This document shows, in pieces, positions 52,425 to 60,339 of a stretch of 64,000 nucleotides of DNA; the first letter of the stretch is position 1; each line of letters starts with the position of its first letter. Origin of the DNA: Gordonia jacobaea (GTDB lineage: Bacteria; Actinomycetota; Actinomycetes; Mycobacteriales; Mycobacteriaceae). The position numbers and the translations under genes were made by a program. The DNA lies in the NCBI RefSeq assembly GCF_001186365.1, contig NZ_LDTZ01000013.1:248001-312000 (forward strand), read 5' to 3'. The notes beneath the pieces were generated by a model, which saw nothing but the letters and a program-made list of their open reading frames with translations, searched no databases and had not been told where the DNA came from.

Positions 52425-52470
52425 CTGGCAATCAGACCGCACTCGGGTGGCGAACGCAAGCACCGCTTAA

Positions 52471-52522
52471 AGTTGCGTGGGATCCTCGGGGGCATTTTTG
52501 TACCCGTGGATCCCACACAACT
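52471..52522. other. Long hairpin between the riboswitch and the tRNA terminator
   Basis: AGTTGCGTGGGATCC (52471-52485) pairs with GGATCCCACACAACT (52508-52522), 15 bases with one G-U pair. An inner CGGG/CCCG pair (52487-52490 with 52503-52506) lengthens it, leaving a 12-base loop with a T run (GGCATTTTTGTA). It is neither in the tRNA nor the riboswitch. Confidence 0.65.
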
Positions 52523-52542
52523 GCGCCGAGGGGCCGGGGAAC

Positions 52543-52571
52543 AAAAAGATCCCGCTGCGAACAGCGGGATC
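52543..52571 (-). terminator. Rho-independent terminator of the tRNA cluster
   Basis: On the minus strand GATCCCGCT, loop GTTCGC, AGCGGGATC is followed directly by TTTTT. It lies 3 bases beyond the tRNA-Val CCA end, so it terminates the minus-strand tRNA Gly-Cys-Val transcript. Confidence 0.9.
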
Positions 52572-52577
52572 TGATGG

Positions 52578-52649
52578 TGCGCGATACTGGGATTGAACCA
52601 GTGACCTCTTCCGTGTCAGGGAAGCGCTCTCCCGCTGAGCTAATCGCGC
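52578..52649 (-). tRNA. tRNA-Val(GAC)
   Basis: A 72-base cloverleaf. The acceptor stem is GCGCGAT/ATCGCGC. The anticodon loop CTGACAC gives anticodon GAC. The T loop is GGTTCAATCCC. A genomically encoded CCA follows at 52575-52577. Confidence 0.95.
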
Positions 52650-52671
52650 GGGTATGAAATTGGTGGTTTGG

Positions 52672-52742
52672 AGGTGGCGACGGGAATCGAACCCGTGTAC
52701 ACGGCTTTGCAGGCCGTTGCCTCACCACTCGGCCACACCACC
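52672..52742 (-). tRNA. tRNA-Cys(GCA)
   Basis: A 71-base cloverleaf. The acceptor is GGTGGTG/CGCCACC, with one T-G pair. The anticodon loop CTGCAAA gives anticodon GCA, and the discriminator base is U. CCA is encoded at 52669-52671. Confidence 0.95.
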
Positions 52743-52764
52743 AGATGCGAGTCGACTCGCGCCG

Positions 52765-52837
52765 AGCGGATGACGGGATTCGAACCCGCGACCCTCACCT
52801 TGGCAAGGTGATGCGCTACCAGCTGCGCTACATCCGC
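52765..52837 (-). tRNA. tRNA-Gly(GCC)
   Basis: A 73-base cloverleaf. The acceptor is GCGGATG/CATCCGC. The anticodon loop CTTGCCAA region gives anticodon GCC, and the T loop is GGTTCGAATCC. CCA is not encoded. Confidence 0.95.
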
Positions 52838-53071
52838 ATGCTTCGCGAGCAGATCTTGTGGACCATTTGTTGCTCGCGATGCGATGCAGAACATTATCCG
52901 ACCGACACGCTTCTAACAAATCGCCTGGTCAGAGCCTCGGAAAGTGGGAAGTGTGCAGGCGGAGAGTGTCGCGATGGCACCAAGACGCACCCTTGGGCCG
53001 CGATTTGGGTTCCCGGCGTCGATCCGTGTAGTCTTTGCCCTCGTGCACCGACGCCTTTGCGCGTCGCGCGC

Positions 53072-53143
53072 GGTCCCGTGGCTCAGTGGAAGAGCGTCCC
53101 GTTCACACCGGGAAGGTCGCTGGTTCGATCCCAGCCGGGACCA
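53072..53143 (+). tRNA. tRNA-Val(CAC)
   Basis: A 72-base cloverleaf on the plus strand, divergent from the other three tRNA genes. The acceptor is GGTCCCG/CGGGACC. The anticodon loop TTCACAC gives anticodon CAC. CCA is not encoded. The 234-base gap to tRNA-Gly holds no gene I can support. Confidence 0.95.
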
Positions 53144-53228
53144 CAAGAATGTCGCTGCTCGGTGGGTTGTCTCAACGCCGAGCACTGTGCCCGACAGGGT
53201 TCCCTGACCGGCAGTACCTGCGCCGTGA

Positions 53229-53489
53229 TCACTGCGCCTGCCTCCAAGCCCGGTATTTTTCCGGCAGGCACACCGCGCACGGACGGAACCCTGCTGCGAT
53301 CGCGGTCGCTTCGTCGGCGAAGAAGACGCGATTGTTCACGTATCCGCCCCGGGCTATCGTCCGCAGCGCAGAGGTGCAATCCAACTCGCCGTAGATGCGG
53401 CTACGTCGGTGTCCGCCAAGGCTTCCCGGTGTCGAGCTCCTGTGTGGCTTCCGATCCGCACCGAGGAGCACGTACGTCTTCTCCTCCAC
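53229..53489 (-). CDS. Ada-type zinc-binding domain protein
   Basis: An 86-residue protein that consists of an Ada metal-binding domain. Its features are YGELDCTSALRTIARGGYV, then FFADEATAIAAGFRPCAVCL, with Cys residues of the C-x-x-C pair and the upstream Cys of LDC; the fourth ligand is less clear. In Ada the domain detoxifies methyl phosphotriesters and binds DNA; here no helix-turn-helix follows. The start is GTG 53489, or GTG 53471 with a strong GGAGGAG upstream. It lies 8 bases after the 2OG-oxygenase gene on the same strand, suggesting a two-gene alkylation or DNA-repair unit. Confidence 0.75.
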   Translation of the reverse strand: MEEKTYVLLGADRKPHRSSTPGSLGGHRRSRIYGELDCTSALRTIARGGYVNNRVFFADEATAIAAGFRPCAVCLPEKYRAWRQAQ

Positions 53490-53497
53490 CTCCACAG

Positions 53498-54292
53498 CTA
53501 CGCGGCGTCGTGAAAGACCAAGGCGAGGGTGATGCGTTCGCCGGAGCGGACGGCCGAGACTCCGTGTCGGATCGGAGCTGCCGACCACCCGCGCTTCGAC
53601 TCGACGGGACGGTCTCGGGTGGTGAACACGTAGCCATGACCCTGCGGCAGCAGGAACGCGGTTCCCCGTGACTGTGCACGTGGGCGTTGTTCGAGCAGCA
53701 GGAACTCCCCGCCGGTGTGGTCGACTCCGGGGTTGCTGAGATTGATGACCACCTGCAACGGAAACACGAGGTCGCCGTAGAGGTCCCGATGCAACGCGTT
53801 CCAGTCCCGCTCACCGTACTTCAACAGGATCGCCGTCGACTTCGTCTGGCCCGCTGCGTGGCACATCGCCAGCCATTCGTCGAGGGTGTCCGGCCAGATC
53901 GGGTCGCGGCCGAGCTTGGTCCACCAATCCCGAGCAATGGTCAGCAGTCGCGGATAGAGCGCCTGTTTCAGACGCTCGACCGGCTCCGGGTAGGGAGTGT
54001 CCAGGTATTTGTACTGGCCCTCCCCGAAGCGGTGACGACCCATGTCGACCGTAGCGCGGAAGACGTCGTCGGCGTCGTACAGCGCTCGGAGCTCGTCGAC
54101 TTCGGGTGCGGTCAGTAGCCGGGGGAGAAGCGCACCGCCGTACTCGTTCACCTCGGCGGTGACGCTTCGCCAGTCGGCCGACTCGACACGCTCCGAGTAC
54201 GCCTCCCCGGCTGTCGCCCTCGTGGAGCTGACGCTGCTGTGTGCGCCGGCGTCAGCCCCACGATTTCCTTGCCTCTCCGCGGCTGTGGTCAC
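53498..54292 (-). CDS. 2-Oxoglutarate/Fe(II)-dependent oxygenase
   Basis: A 264-residue double-stranded-beta-helix oxygenase. The HRDLYGDLVFPLQVVINL segment holds His-x-Asp, and PIRHGVSAVRSGERITLALV holds the distal His and the Arg that binds 2-oxoglutarate. GGAGG lies just before the GTG at 54292. The first 40 residues are poorly conserved. It precedes the Ada-type zinc-binding gene, so a demethylation function (AlkB-like) is possible. General prolyl-hydroxylase-like enzymes of the family are the alternative. Confidence 0.75.
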   Translation of the reverse strand: MTTAAERQGNRGADAGAHSSVSSTRATAGEAYSERVESADWRSVTAEVNEYGGALLPRLLTAPEVDELRALYDADDVFRATVDMGRHRFGEGQYKYLDTPYPEPVERLKQALYPRLLTIARDWWTKLGRDPIWPDTLDEWLAMCHAAGQTKSTAILLKYGERDWNALHRDLYGDLVFPLQVVINLSNPGVDHTGGEFLLLEQRPRAQSRGTAFLLPQGHGYVFTTRDRPVESKRGWSAAPIRHGVSAVRSGERITLALVFHDAA

Positions 54293-54430
54293 GTGTCCTC
54301 CCAGGTCGACTAACAAGCGCGTCCTGCGCCCTCACCGGGTAGTCGCGACAGCGGGCTGAAACGTGAGATGAGATTTACACCAGCACGGTTCTCGGTGTTG
54401 CCGAGCACCTCGCCTGCGTGACAACCCCTT

Positions 54431-55024
54431 TCATGCTCCGATGGTCCCCGCGGCAGGCTCGTAGGGCGTGAAGAACTGATTCGCGGGCACGCCCTCGAGG
54501 GTCATCACCAGAGCGGGCACGGCCATGCCGTCGATCTGCTCTCGGATGATGTCGGCGTGTCCAGCATGGCGCGCGTACTCCTCGATGAGGTGAATGAGGA
54601 AGTAACGCAACCGGATGGGTTGCGGCTCGAGCCGGCCGTACCACGGCGCGGGCGGCGCAATCGCGTCGGCGTCCGGGTCGCTTGCCAGGATCAGTCGACG
54701 CAGTTGCGCACGCGTGGTGTCGAAGTCGCTGAGCAGGTCGTCGACCGACTCGTCCTCGCCCACAACGAAACCGGCGAGGTAGTCGGCGAAGCCATCGGCG
54801 TCGACCGTCGGCGTGACGTCTTCACCGGAGAGTCGCTCGACTGCCCCACGCATGCCGTCGAGAGTGTGCTTGATCAGGCCGCCGATGGAAAGCTCGCTCC
54901 GACAAGGGGTTTCGCGCAGCTGCGCCTCCGTGAGGCCGAATGCCGCGGCGCGGATCGCGTCGAGCTGCTGATCCACGTAGTTGGCGATACCGGTCGCTTC
55001 GTTGTCGCGCTGCGGTGAATACAT
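54431..55024 (-). CDS. DinB-family (DUF664) metal-dependent protein
   Basis: A 197-residue four-helix-bundle protein. GGLIKHTLDGMRGAVERL and HLIEEYARHAGHADIIREQI carry the three His residues that bind the metal in DinB/YfiT proteins. Actinobacterial members often act as mycothiol- or bacillithiol-dependent transferases, a plausible role here. It stands alone between two non-homologous genes. Confidence 0.85.
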   Translation of the reverse strand: MYSPQRDNEATGIANYVDQQLDAIRAAAFGLTEAQLRETPCRSELSIGGLIKHTLDGMRGAVERLSGEDVTPTVDADGFADYLAGFVVGEDESVDDLLSDFDTTRAQLRRLILASDPDADAIAPPAPWYGRLEPQPIRLRYFLIHLIEEYARHAGHADIIREQIDGMAVPALVMTLEGVPANQFFTPYEPAAGTIGA

Positions 55025-55140
55025 CGAGATGCTCCGATCAGAGGTGGTGTGACTTCTGATCAGAGCCTCTCAGCGATTGCGGTCGGTTTCGGTCCGCAAT
55101 GAAATAGTGACTGTCAGCTCCGAAGCGGTGCCAACGCTCG

Positions 55141-55704
55141 TCATCCGCGAAGCGGTGCCAAGGCTTCTGACAGCTTCACGATCTCGTCGAGCTGAGCCTT
55201 GACCACGGCGCTTTGCTGCTCGTTCGGCTCGAAGATGCCGTCGTCGGTCAGTTGCTTCTGCGGGAAGTTGATCTCGACGTTGCCCTTGGTCATGACGAGC
55301 CCGAGTGCTGACACGACGACCCGCAGCGCGACCTGGGCGCGTGTTCCGGCCGAGTTGCCGCCCCAGTTGACGAAGCCGACTGGTTTGCGATCCCACTCGC
55401 TGTGGAGGTAGTCGAGCGCGTTCTTGATGGCGGGGGAGTAGCTGTAGTTGTACTCGGGGAAGACGAAGATGAACCCGTCCGCTGCCTCGACGCGAGCGCT
55501 CCACGCCTTGGTGTGGTCCTTCACGTAGTTCTTGAGTCGCGGATGGTTCGGCTCGTCCATGAACGGAAGATTGAGCTCTGCGAGGTCGACGAAGTCGACG
55601 TCGTAACGGTCGTCGGCATCGGCTGCTGCCTTGACCCATTCGGCGATGGGGCCGCCGATCCGGCCTTCGCGGACACTTCCGAGAATGATCATGAGTCTGG
55701 TCAT
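55141..55704 (-). CDS. NADPH-dependent FMN reductase (flavodoxin-fold)
   Basis: A 187-residue flavin reductase. MIILGSVREGRIGGPIAEWV is the FMN phosphate loop. FPEYNYSYSPAIKNALDYLH and VGFVNWGGNSAGTRAQVALR are the second and third FMN-binding segments. The ATG at 55704 opens directly into the fold; the upstream ATG would add 15 unlike residues. It may reduce quinones, azo dyes or supply reduced FMN to a monooxygenase. It is flanked by unrelated genes. Confidence 0.87.
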   Translation of the reverse strand: MTRLMIILGSVREGRIGGPIAEWVKAAADADDRYDVDFVDLAELNLPFMDEPNHPRLKNYVKDHTKAWSARVEAADGFIFVFPEYNYSYSPAIKNALDYLHSEWDRKPVGFVNWGGNSAGTRAQVALRVVVSALGLVMTKGNVEINFPQKQLTDDGIFEPNEQQSAVVKAQLDEIVKLSEALAPLRG

Positions 55705-55778
55705 AAGAGTCTCTATCTCTGTTGGATGTGCAAGCGGTGTCTGCGCCATCGATGGTAGTCAGGACGTGCACCCGACAG

Positions 55779-56045
55779 TCAGCGGCGGACCCGCCTCACG
55801 AAGCCGTACAGCGCGGCGCGGTACCCGCGTTCGTAGCTCTGCGTGATGTCGGGAATGTCGCCTGAAGCGAGCGCCGACGACGCGTGGTGACGTGCCCAGG
55901 TGTCCGGCATGGTGGCGAGATACGTTGTCGCATCGTCGAATCCGCGTTGGAACGCGTCCTCGTCGACTGTGTCGTCGGCGAGCGACGACTGATGCGTCGT
56001 CGGGGGCGTCGACGACGGAAACGCCACGATTCGGCCGCTGGTCAT
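55779..56045 (-). CDS. Small hypothetical protein coupled to the recombinase gene
   Basis: An 88-residue protein whose ATG overlaps the recombinase stop (ATGA). It has no motif I recognise. The middle DEDAFQRGFDDATTYLATMP and the basic C-terminus GYRAALYGFVRRVRR suggest a helical DNA-linked or membrane-associated partner, which is only a guess. The tight coupling implies it works with the recombinase. Confidence 0.6.
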   Translation of the reverse strand: MTSGRIVAFPSSTPPTTHQSSLADDTVDEDAFQRGFDDATTYLATMPDTWARHHASSALASGDIPDITQSYERGYRAALYGFVRRVRR

Positions 56046-56647
56046 CTGGTGGCTCTCTTTTCTGCGAGTGTGCGGTACAGGGTGGCGCGACTGACGCCGA
56101 GTACGGCGGCAATTGTCGGGACGGAATCGCCGTTGTCGCGAAGGCGTCGTGCGAGTTCGACCTGCTCGTCGGTCAGCGCTCGTGGCCGCCCGAGGTGCCC
56201 GGTTCGATGACGATCGCCGGGGCCGCGCGCTCGACGCCCGACGGCGCTCATCTCGTCGTTGGCGACTGCGAGCGACGCGAGAACGCCGACCAGCGTCGAA
56301 CCGGCGTCGTCGTGCGTGCTCAGACCCTCGCGGAGGGCTTGTATCCCCACGTCGTGTTCGGTGAGCGTGCGGATGGTCGCCAGGACTTCGTCGGCGGAGC
56401 GTCCCAACAGGTCCATGCTCACAACGATCAACACGTCGCCCGGGCGGGCGTAGTCGACAAGGGCGTCGAAGCCAGGTCGTTGTGCCGCAAGGACTCCCGC
56501 GTCGGTGTCGTCCGTGTAGATCCGACGCTGAGCGACGCCGTGCGAGACAAGGGTGTCGACCTGTTCGTCGAGGGCCGGCGCCGCAGCACTCGCACGCGCG
56601 TATCCGAGCAGCATGTGCTGCGCGGACGACGGAGGGGGCTCTGTCAT
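56042..56647 (-). CDS. Serine recombinase (resolvase) with degenerate catalytic site
   Basis: A 201-residue resolvase-type protein. MLLGYARASAAAPALDEQ keeps Tyr16, Arg18 and nucleophile Ser20. The second motif reads SMDLLGRSADEV, where the conserved Asp-Arg-Leu-Gly-Arg has become Asp-Leu-Leu-Gly-Arg: the arginine equivalent of gamma-delta resolvase Arg68 is Leu80, while Arg83 is kept. The usual long helix after the core is shortened. The C-terminal Hin-type helix-turn-helix (SVPTIAAVLGVSRATLYRT) is intact. Impaired recombination with retained DNA binding is likely. Its upstream region has 10-base direct repeats. Confidence 0.8.
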   Translation of the reverse strand: MTEPPPSSAQHMLLGYARASAAAPALDEQVDTLVSHGVAQRRIYTDDTDAGVLAAQRPGFDALVDYARPGDVLIVVSMDLLGRSADEVLATIRTLTEHDVGIQALREGLSTHDDAGSTLVGVLASLAVANDEMSAVGRRARGPGDRHRTGHLGRPRALTDEQVELARRLRDNGDSVPTIAAVLGVSRATLYRTLAEKRATR

Positions 56648-56701
56648 GTCCAACAACCTATCGCAAAACTCGACGCAAAATGAGATTAGGCGACGGCGTT
56701 T

Positions 56702-56732
56702 CGAGACTGGCCAACCAGCGCGCGAGACTGGC
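56702..56732. repeat. Direct repeats upstream of the serine recombinase
   Basis: CGAGACTGGC occurs at 56702-56711 and 56723-56732, 21 bases apart (two helical turns). A related TTCGAGA appears again near 56829. These may be binding sites for the recombinase; the rest of the 240-base gap to the carboxylesterase shows no gene. Confidence 0.4.
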
Positions 56733-56886
56733 TCGAGCTGAAGGCATTCACGAGAAACGTATCGGAGTCACGGAAGGCGCGCCAGTACGGGACTTATGAG
56801 ACACAAGATCAGATTACGAGACGACTATTCGAGATATCTTCCGGATCGGGTCCACCCGGCGTCGTCGCGGCGTACTGTCCGCGAGC

Positions 56887-58323
56887 ATGACGCGAACACA
56901 CCTCGAGACCCCCGTCGTCGCGACCACCTCTGGGCGGGTCTCGGGTCGCAGAACCGACGACGTGACGGCCTTCCTCGGCATCCCCTACGCGGCGCCTCCT
57001 GTCGGGCTCGCGGCGTTCGACTCGCCACGGCCGGTCGACGCCTGGGACGGGGTGCGCACAGCCACCGAGTACGGGCCGACCGCACCGCAGGTCCCATACC
57101 CGGCGCCGATTGCCGCACTGCTCGACAACGTGATCGCTCTCGGCGACGACTACCTCACGGTCAACGTGTGGACCCCGGATCACGGCGCGGGTGGCTTACC
57201 GGTGATGGTGTGGATTCACGGCGGTGCGTTCACCCGCGGTTCCAACCGGTTGGCCATGTATGCGGGCGACACCTTCGCCCGCGACGGCGTGGTCTGCGTC
57301 GGCATCAATTATCGGCTCGGCACAGCGGGTTTCGCGTCGGTGAGCGGCGGCGTCGAGAACAGGGGATTGCGCGATCAGATCGCGGCTCTCGAGTGGGTGC
57401 AGGCGAACATCGCGAGCTTCGGCGGCGATCCCGGCAACGTGACGATCTTCGGCGAATCGGCGGGAGCCATGAGCGTGGCGTCACTACTGGCGTCACCGCT
57501 GGCGCGCGGCCTGTTCCGGCGAGCGATCATGCAGAGCGGCAACGGGTCGGTGGCCGCGCAGATCGACGATGCCCGTCTGGTCACCGCGCGGCTGTCCGAA
57601 ATCCTCGGTGTCGAAGCCGACGCGCAGTCACTTGCCGACGTCGATCCCGCCGCGTTGCTCGCGGCTCAGTCGCAGTTGGCACTCGAGTGCATGGTGAACC
57701 CGGACCCCGCAGTGTGGGGTGAGTCGACGGTGGCCCAGGGGATGGGCATCATGAGCCAGTTCCCGATCGTCGACGGTGACGTCCTCACTTCCGTGCCGCA
57801 TGAGGCGATCGCGTCGGGTGCCGGCGCCGACATACCCCTGCTGGCCGGATGGAATGCCGACGAGTTCCGCTTCTTCCTCGTCGCGTCGGGTGGGGCCGAC
57901 GCGGTCACCGAGCAGGCCGCCGCAGCGGTGCTCGGTCGCCAGCCGAATGGCATCGAGCACCTCCGCGCCCGACTCGACGCCGGAGACAGTCCAGGTGACG
58001 CGCTCGCGCAGGCACTCACCGCGCGCGCGTTCTCCGGTCCGACGACTGCGCTCGCCGCGTCGCGTCCATCGGGCTCGACGCACCTCTACGAGTTCGGGTA
58101 TCGCAGCCCGAGAGCAGGTATCAGGGCTGGTCACGCCGTAGAGATTCCGTTCGTGTTCGATCACCTCGACCAGGCGCACGCCCTCGTCGGTCCCGAACCC
58201 GACCAGCAGATCGCCGACGAGATGCATCGAGCGTGGGTCGACTTCGCGACGACGGGCGATCCCGGCTGGTCGTCGACAGGTTCGGAATCAGACAATCGAC
58301 ACTTTCGGCGATTCGGTTTCTGA
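56887..58323 (+). CDS. Type B carboxylesterase
   Basis: A 478-residue carboxylesterase/lipase. VWIHGGAFTRGSNRL is the oxyanion hole, VTIFGESAGAMSVAS the nucleophile motif (G-E-S-A-G), and RAGHAVEIPFVFDHLD carries the catalytic His. The catalytic Glu/Asp is probably in LLAGWNADEFRFFL. There is no signal peptide, so it is likely cytoplasmic. Type B enzymes hydrolyse carboxyl esters of many kinds. It is followed by a GT87 gene with 30 bases between. Confidence 0.9.
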   Translation: MTRTHLETPVVATTSGRVSGRRTDDVTAFLGIPYAAPPVGLAAFDSPRPVDAWDGVRTATEYGPTAPQVPYPAPIAALLDNVIALGDDYLTVNVWTPDHGAGGLPVMVWIHGGAFTRGSNRLAMYAGDTFARDGVVCVGINYRLGTAGFASVSGGVENRGLRDQIAALEWVQANIASFGGDPGNVTIFGESAGAMSVASLLASPLARGLFRRAIMQSGNGSVAAQIDDARLVTARLSEILGVEADAQSLADVDPAALLAAQSQLALECMVNPDPAVWGESTVAQGMGIMSQFPIVDGDVLTSVPHEAIASGAGADIPLLAGWNADEFRFFLVASGGADAVTEQAAAAVLGRQPNGIEHLRARLDAGDSPGDALAQALTARAFSGPTTALAASRPSGSTHLYEFGYRSPRAGIRAGHAVEIPFVFDHLDQAHALVGPEPDQQIADEMHRAWVDFATTGDPGWSSTGSESDNRHFRRFGF

Positions 58324-58353
58324 CCTGCGATAAGTCTTGGCTACGGTGTGTGC

Positions 58354-59874
58354 ATGTCTGCGAGCACCTCCGTCGATCAGCGACCGTCACCGCTGGTAAT
58401 CGGGTTCAAGCCGGTGCTCGCGGTCGCGGTACTCGCCATCCTCGCGGTGATCTGGCACATCTTCGTGATCCCGATCGGCGCGCAGTTCAACGGGCTGTTC
58501 GACAACGCCACCGATCTCTACGTCTACCGGGCAGGCGGACGAGCCGTGCTCGACGGCCGACCACTCTACGAATATCCGGTCTGGGGTCGTCTGAGCTTCA
58601 CCTACCCGCCGTTCTCCGCGGTGGTATTCACCGTCTTCGCGCTGATGAGCGCGGTGGTGGCGAAGATCGTGTGGTGGGCCGCGATATTTTTCGCGCTCGT
58701 CGCGACGGTATTCCTCGGAATGCGCACACTCGGCTACAAGGCCGACAGAAATCTTGCCGTCTTCGCCGTGAGCGGAGGGATCTGTGTCACGGTGCTCGAA
58801 CCCGTCCGCACGACGATCTGGCTCGGTCAGATCAACGTCTTCCTGATGTTCATCATCCTGCTCGACCTGGTCTTTCTCGATCTGCTCCATCCCCGATCAA
58901 GACTGCGTGGTCTCGGCGTCGGCATCGCGGCGGGACTGAAGCTGACGCCCGCGTTCTTCGTCGTGTATCTGCTCGTGCTGCGCCGGTGGCGGGCTGCGGT
59001 CATGGCACTCGTGGGGTTCGCCATCACGGTCGCGATCGGTTTTCTGGTCATAGGGTCCGATGCGCGGCAGTACTGGACGACCTATGTCACCGGCGAGTCA
59101 CGGATCGGGCGCGTGGATTCACCCGCGAACCAGTCGATCAACGGCTTCATCTCTCAGATGCTGGCGTATTTCGACGTCCGGCGGTTCTCGCAACCCGCGC
59201 CGGTCGGGCCACTGTTTTCGGCCCCCGATTGGTTGTGGATGCCCGTTGCGCTCGTCGCGGCGATCCTGGGTCTCTGGGCGGCGGTCGTGTCGTATCGGCG
59301 TGGACGGAGACTGCTGTCGGTCACCACCGCCGGCATGACGGCAGCGACGGTGTCGCCGTTCTCGTGGGGTCATCACTGGGTGTGGGTGGTGCCACTGCTG
59401 GTCGTCGCATTCGACTTCGCGTACCGGGGCAGCATCGGCGGGCGAAGGTACTGGTGGCGGTGGTTGGCCCCGCTGACCGTGTGTGCGCTCTCGTTCTCGT
59501 ACTGGTGGAACTACTGGGGCAGTGGCAGTCGCTACGGAGCCGATCACATCATCGCGATCGGACTGTTCATGATGCCGCGATATCCCGACCCGGGGGTGTT
59601 GGATCGCATCGCCGTCATCTTGTACGCCGGGTGCTATCCACTGATCCTGTTGCTCACGATCATCGTCACGTTGGTAGCCGAGTTCCGGCAGCGGCGCGTC
59701 GAGGCGTCCGAGGAGGTGACGCAGCCGGATACGTACTCTGGAGATATCGAATCGTCCGGCGCCGCGGACCCCTCGGCGCCGGACACAGCACATGCGGAGA
59801 GTGGAGTACTGCGTGCCGAGGTGGCAACGAATACGCATCTGGAGTCGTCAACGCAGGTACGTCATCCGGCGTGA
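58354..59874 (+). CDS. GT87-family (DUF2029) polyprenyl-phosphate mannosyltransferase-like
   Basis: A 506-residue integral membrane glycosyltransferase with about 11 helices. DNATDLYVYRAGGRAVLDG gives the acidic residues of the first periplasmic loop, LSFTYPPFSAVVFTVFAL the GT87 signature, and TVSPFSWGHHWVWVVPLL a later conserved segment. PimE and related alpha-(1->2)-mannosyltransferases have this arrangement, so transfer of mannose from polyprenyl phosphomannose to PIM or LM is the likely task. The C-terminal ~50 residues are acidic, Ser/Thr-rich and cytosolic. The 3' end overlaps the next gene by 83 bases. Confidence 0.82.
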   Translation: MSASTSVDQRPSPLVIGFKPVLAVAVLAILAVIWHIFVIPIGAQFNGLFDNATDLYVYRAGGRAVLDGRPLYEYPVWGRLSFTYPPFSAVVFTVFALMSAVVAKIVWWAAIFFALVATVFLGMRTLGYKADRNLAVFAVSGGICVTVLEPVRTTIWLGQINVFLMFIILLDLVFLDLLHPRSRLRGLGVGIAAGLKLTPAFFVVYLLVLRRWRAAVMALVGFAITVAIGFLVIGSDARQYWTTYVTGESRIGRVDSPANQSINGFISQMLAYFDVRRFSQPAPVGPLFSAPDWLWMPVALVAAILGLWAAVVSYRRGRRLLSVTTAGMTAATVSPFSWGHHWVWVVPLLVVAFDFAYRGSIGGRRYWWRWLAPLTVCALSFSYWWNYWGSGSRYGADHIIAIGLFMMPRYPDPGVLDRIAVILYAGCYPLILLLTIIVTLVAEFRQRRVEASEEVTQPDTYSGDIESSGAADPSAPDTAHAESGVLRAEVATNTHLESSTQVRHPA

Positions 59875-60226
59875 CGCGCGTCTGAACCTCACCTATCGGA
59901 TCGTTGTCGGCGTCGTCGGTGCGCTGGTGCTCGCCGGCGGAATCGTCGCGATCCCATACCCCGGCCCGGGCTGGCTGATCGTGTTCCTCGGACTCGGAAT
60001 CCTCGCGTCTGAATTCTCGTGGGCCCAACGGTTACTGCGCTTCGCGCGCAGCAAGTACGACGCCTGGCTCGAGTGGATGAAGCAGCGCCACTGGTCGGTG
60101 CAGGGTGCTTTTGGTGTTGTCACCTTCGTCGTCGTGCTGGCCTCGCTGTGGGTCCTGGGTGTCCTGGGAACGGCCGCGAACTGGGTGAACCTCGACGCGG
60201 CGTGGCTGACGAGCCCGATCCTGTGA
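59792..60226 (+). CDS. TIGR02611-type PGPGW membrane protein
   Basis: A 144-residue protein with about three membrane helices. The family motif IPYPGPGWLIVFLGLGIL is present near residues 53-70. The basic N-terminus (RIWSRQRRYVIRRDAR) precedes the first helix. It overlaps the upstream GT87 gene by 83 bases, the alternative start GTG at 59813 still overlapping. No start after the GT87 stop is in frame. Function is unknown. It is usually found next to thrS in actinobacteria. Confidence 0.82.
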   Translation: MRRVEYCVPRWQRIRIWSRQRRYVIRRDARLNLTYRIVVGVVGALVLAGGIVAIPYPGPGWLIVFLGLGILASEFSWAQRLLRFARSKYDAWLEWMKQRHWSVQGAFGVVTFVVVLASLWVLGVLGTAANWVNLDAAWLTSPIL

Positions 60227-60339
60227 GACATCCCGGCCGCGGTGGTGGCCGACGGGGCGCCCGCAGATACGATCGACGTGCACGAACACCGAAACCTCTC
60301 GGCGGGTAACCCCCCCGCCTCTCATCAAGGAGCAGCGAA

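Noticed and set aside
52385..52440. GTCTGGCAATCAGAC hairpin as a separate terminator
   Set aside because: It lies 5' of the TPP aptamer and is better explained as part of alternative riboswitch pairing.
53498..54118. Plus-strand frame opposite the 2OG oxygenase
   Set aside because: Shadow; the minus-strand frame has the intact His-x-Asp motif.
55779..56650. Active integrative element around the serine recombinase
   Set aside because: No transposase partner, attachment repeats or cargo were visible, and the catalytic Arg is missing.
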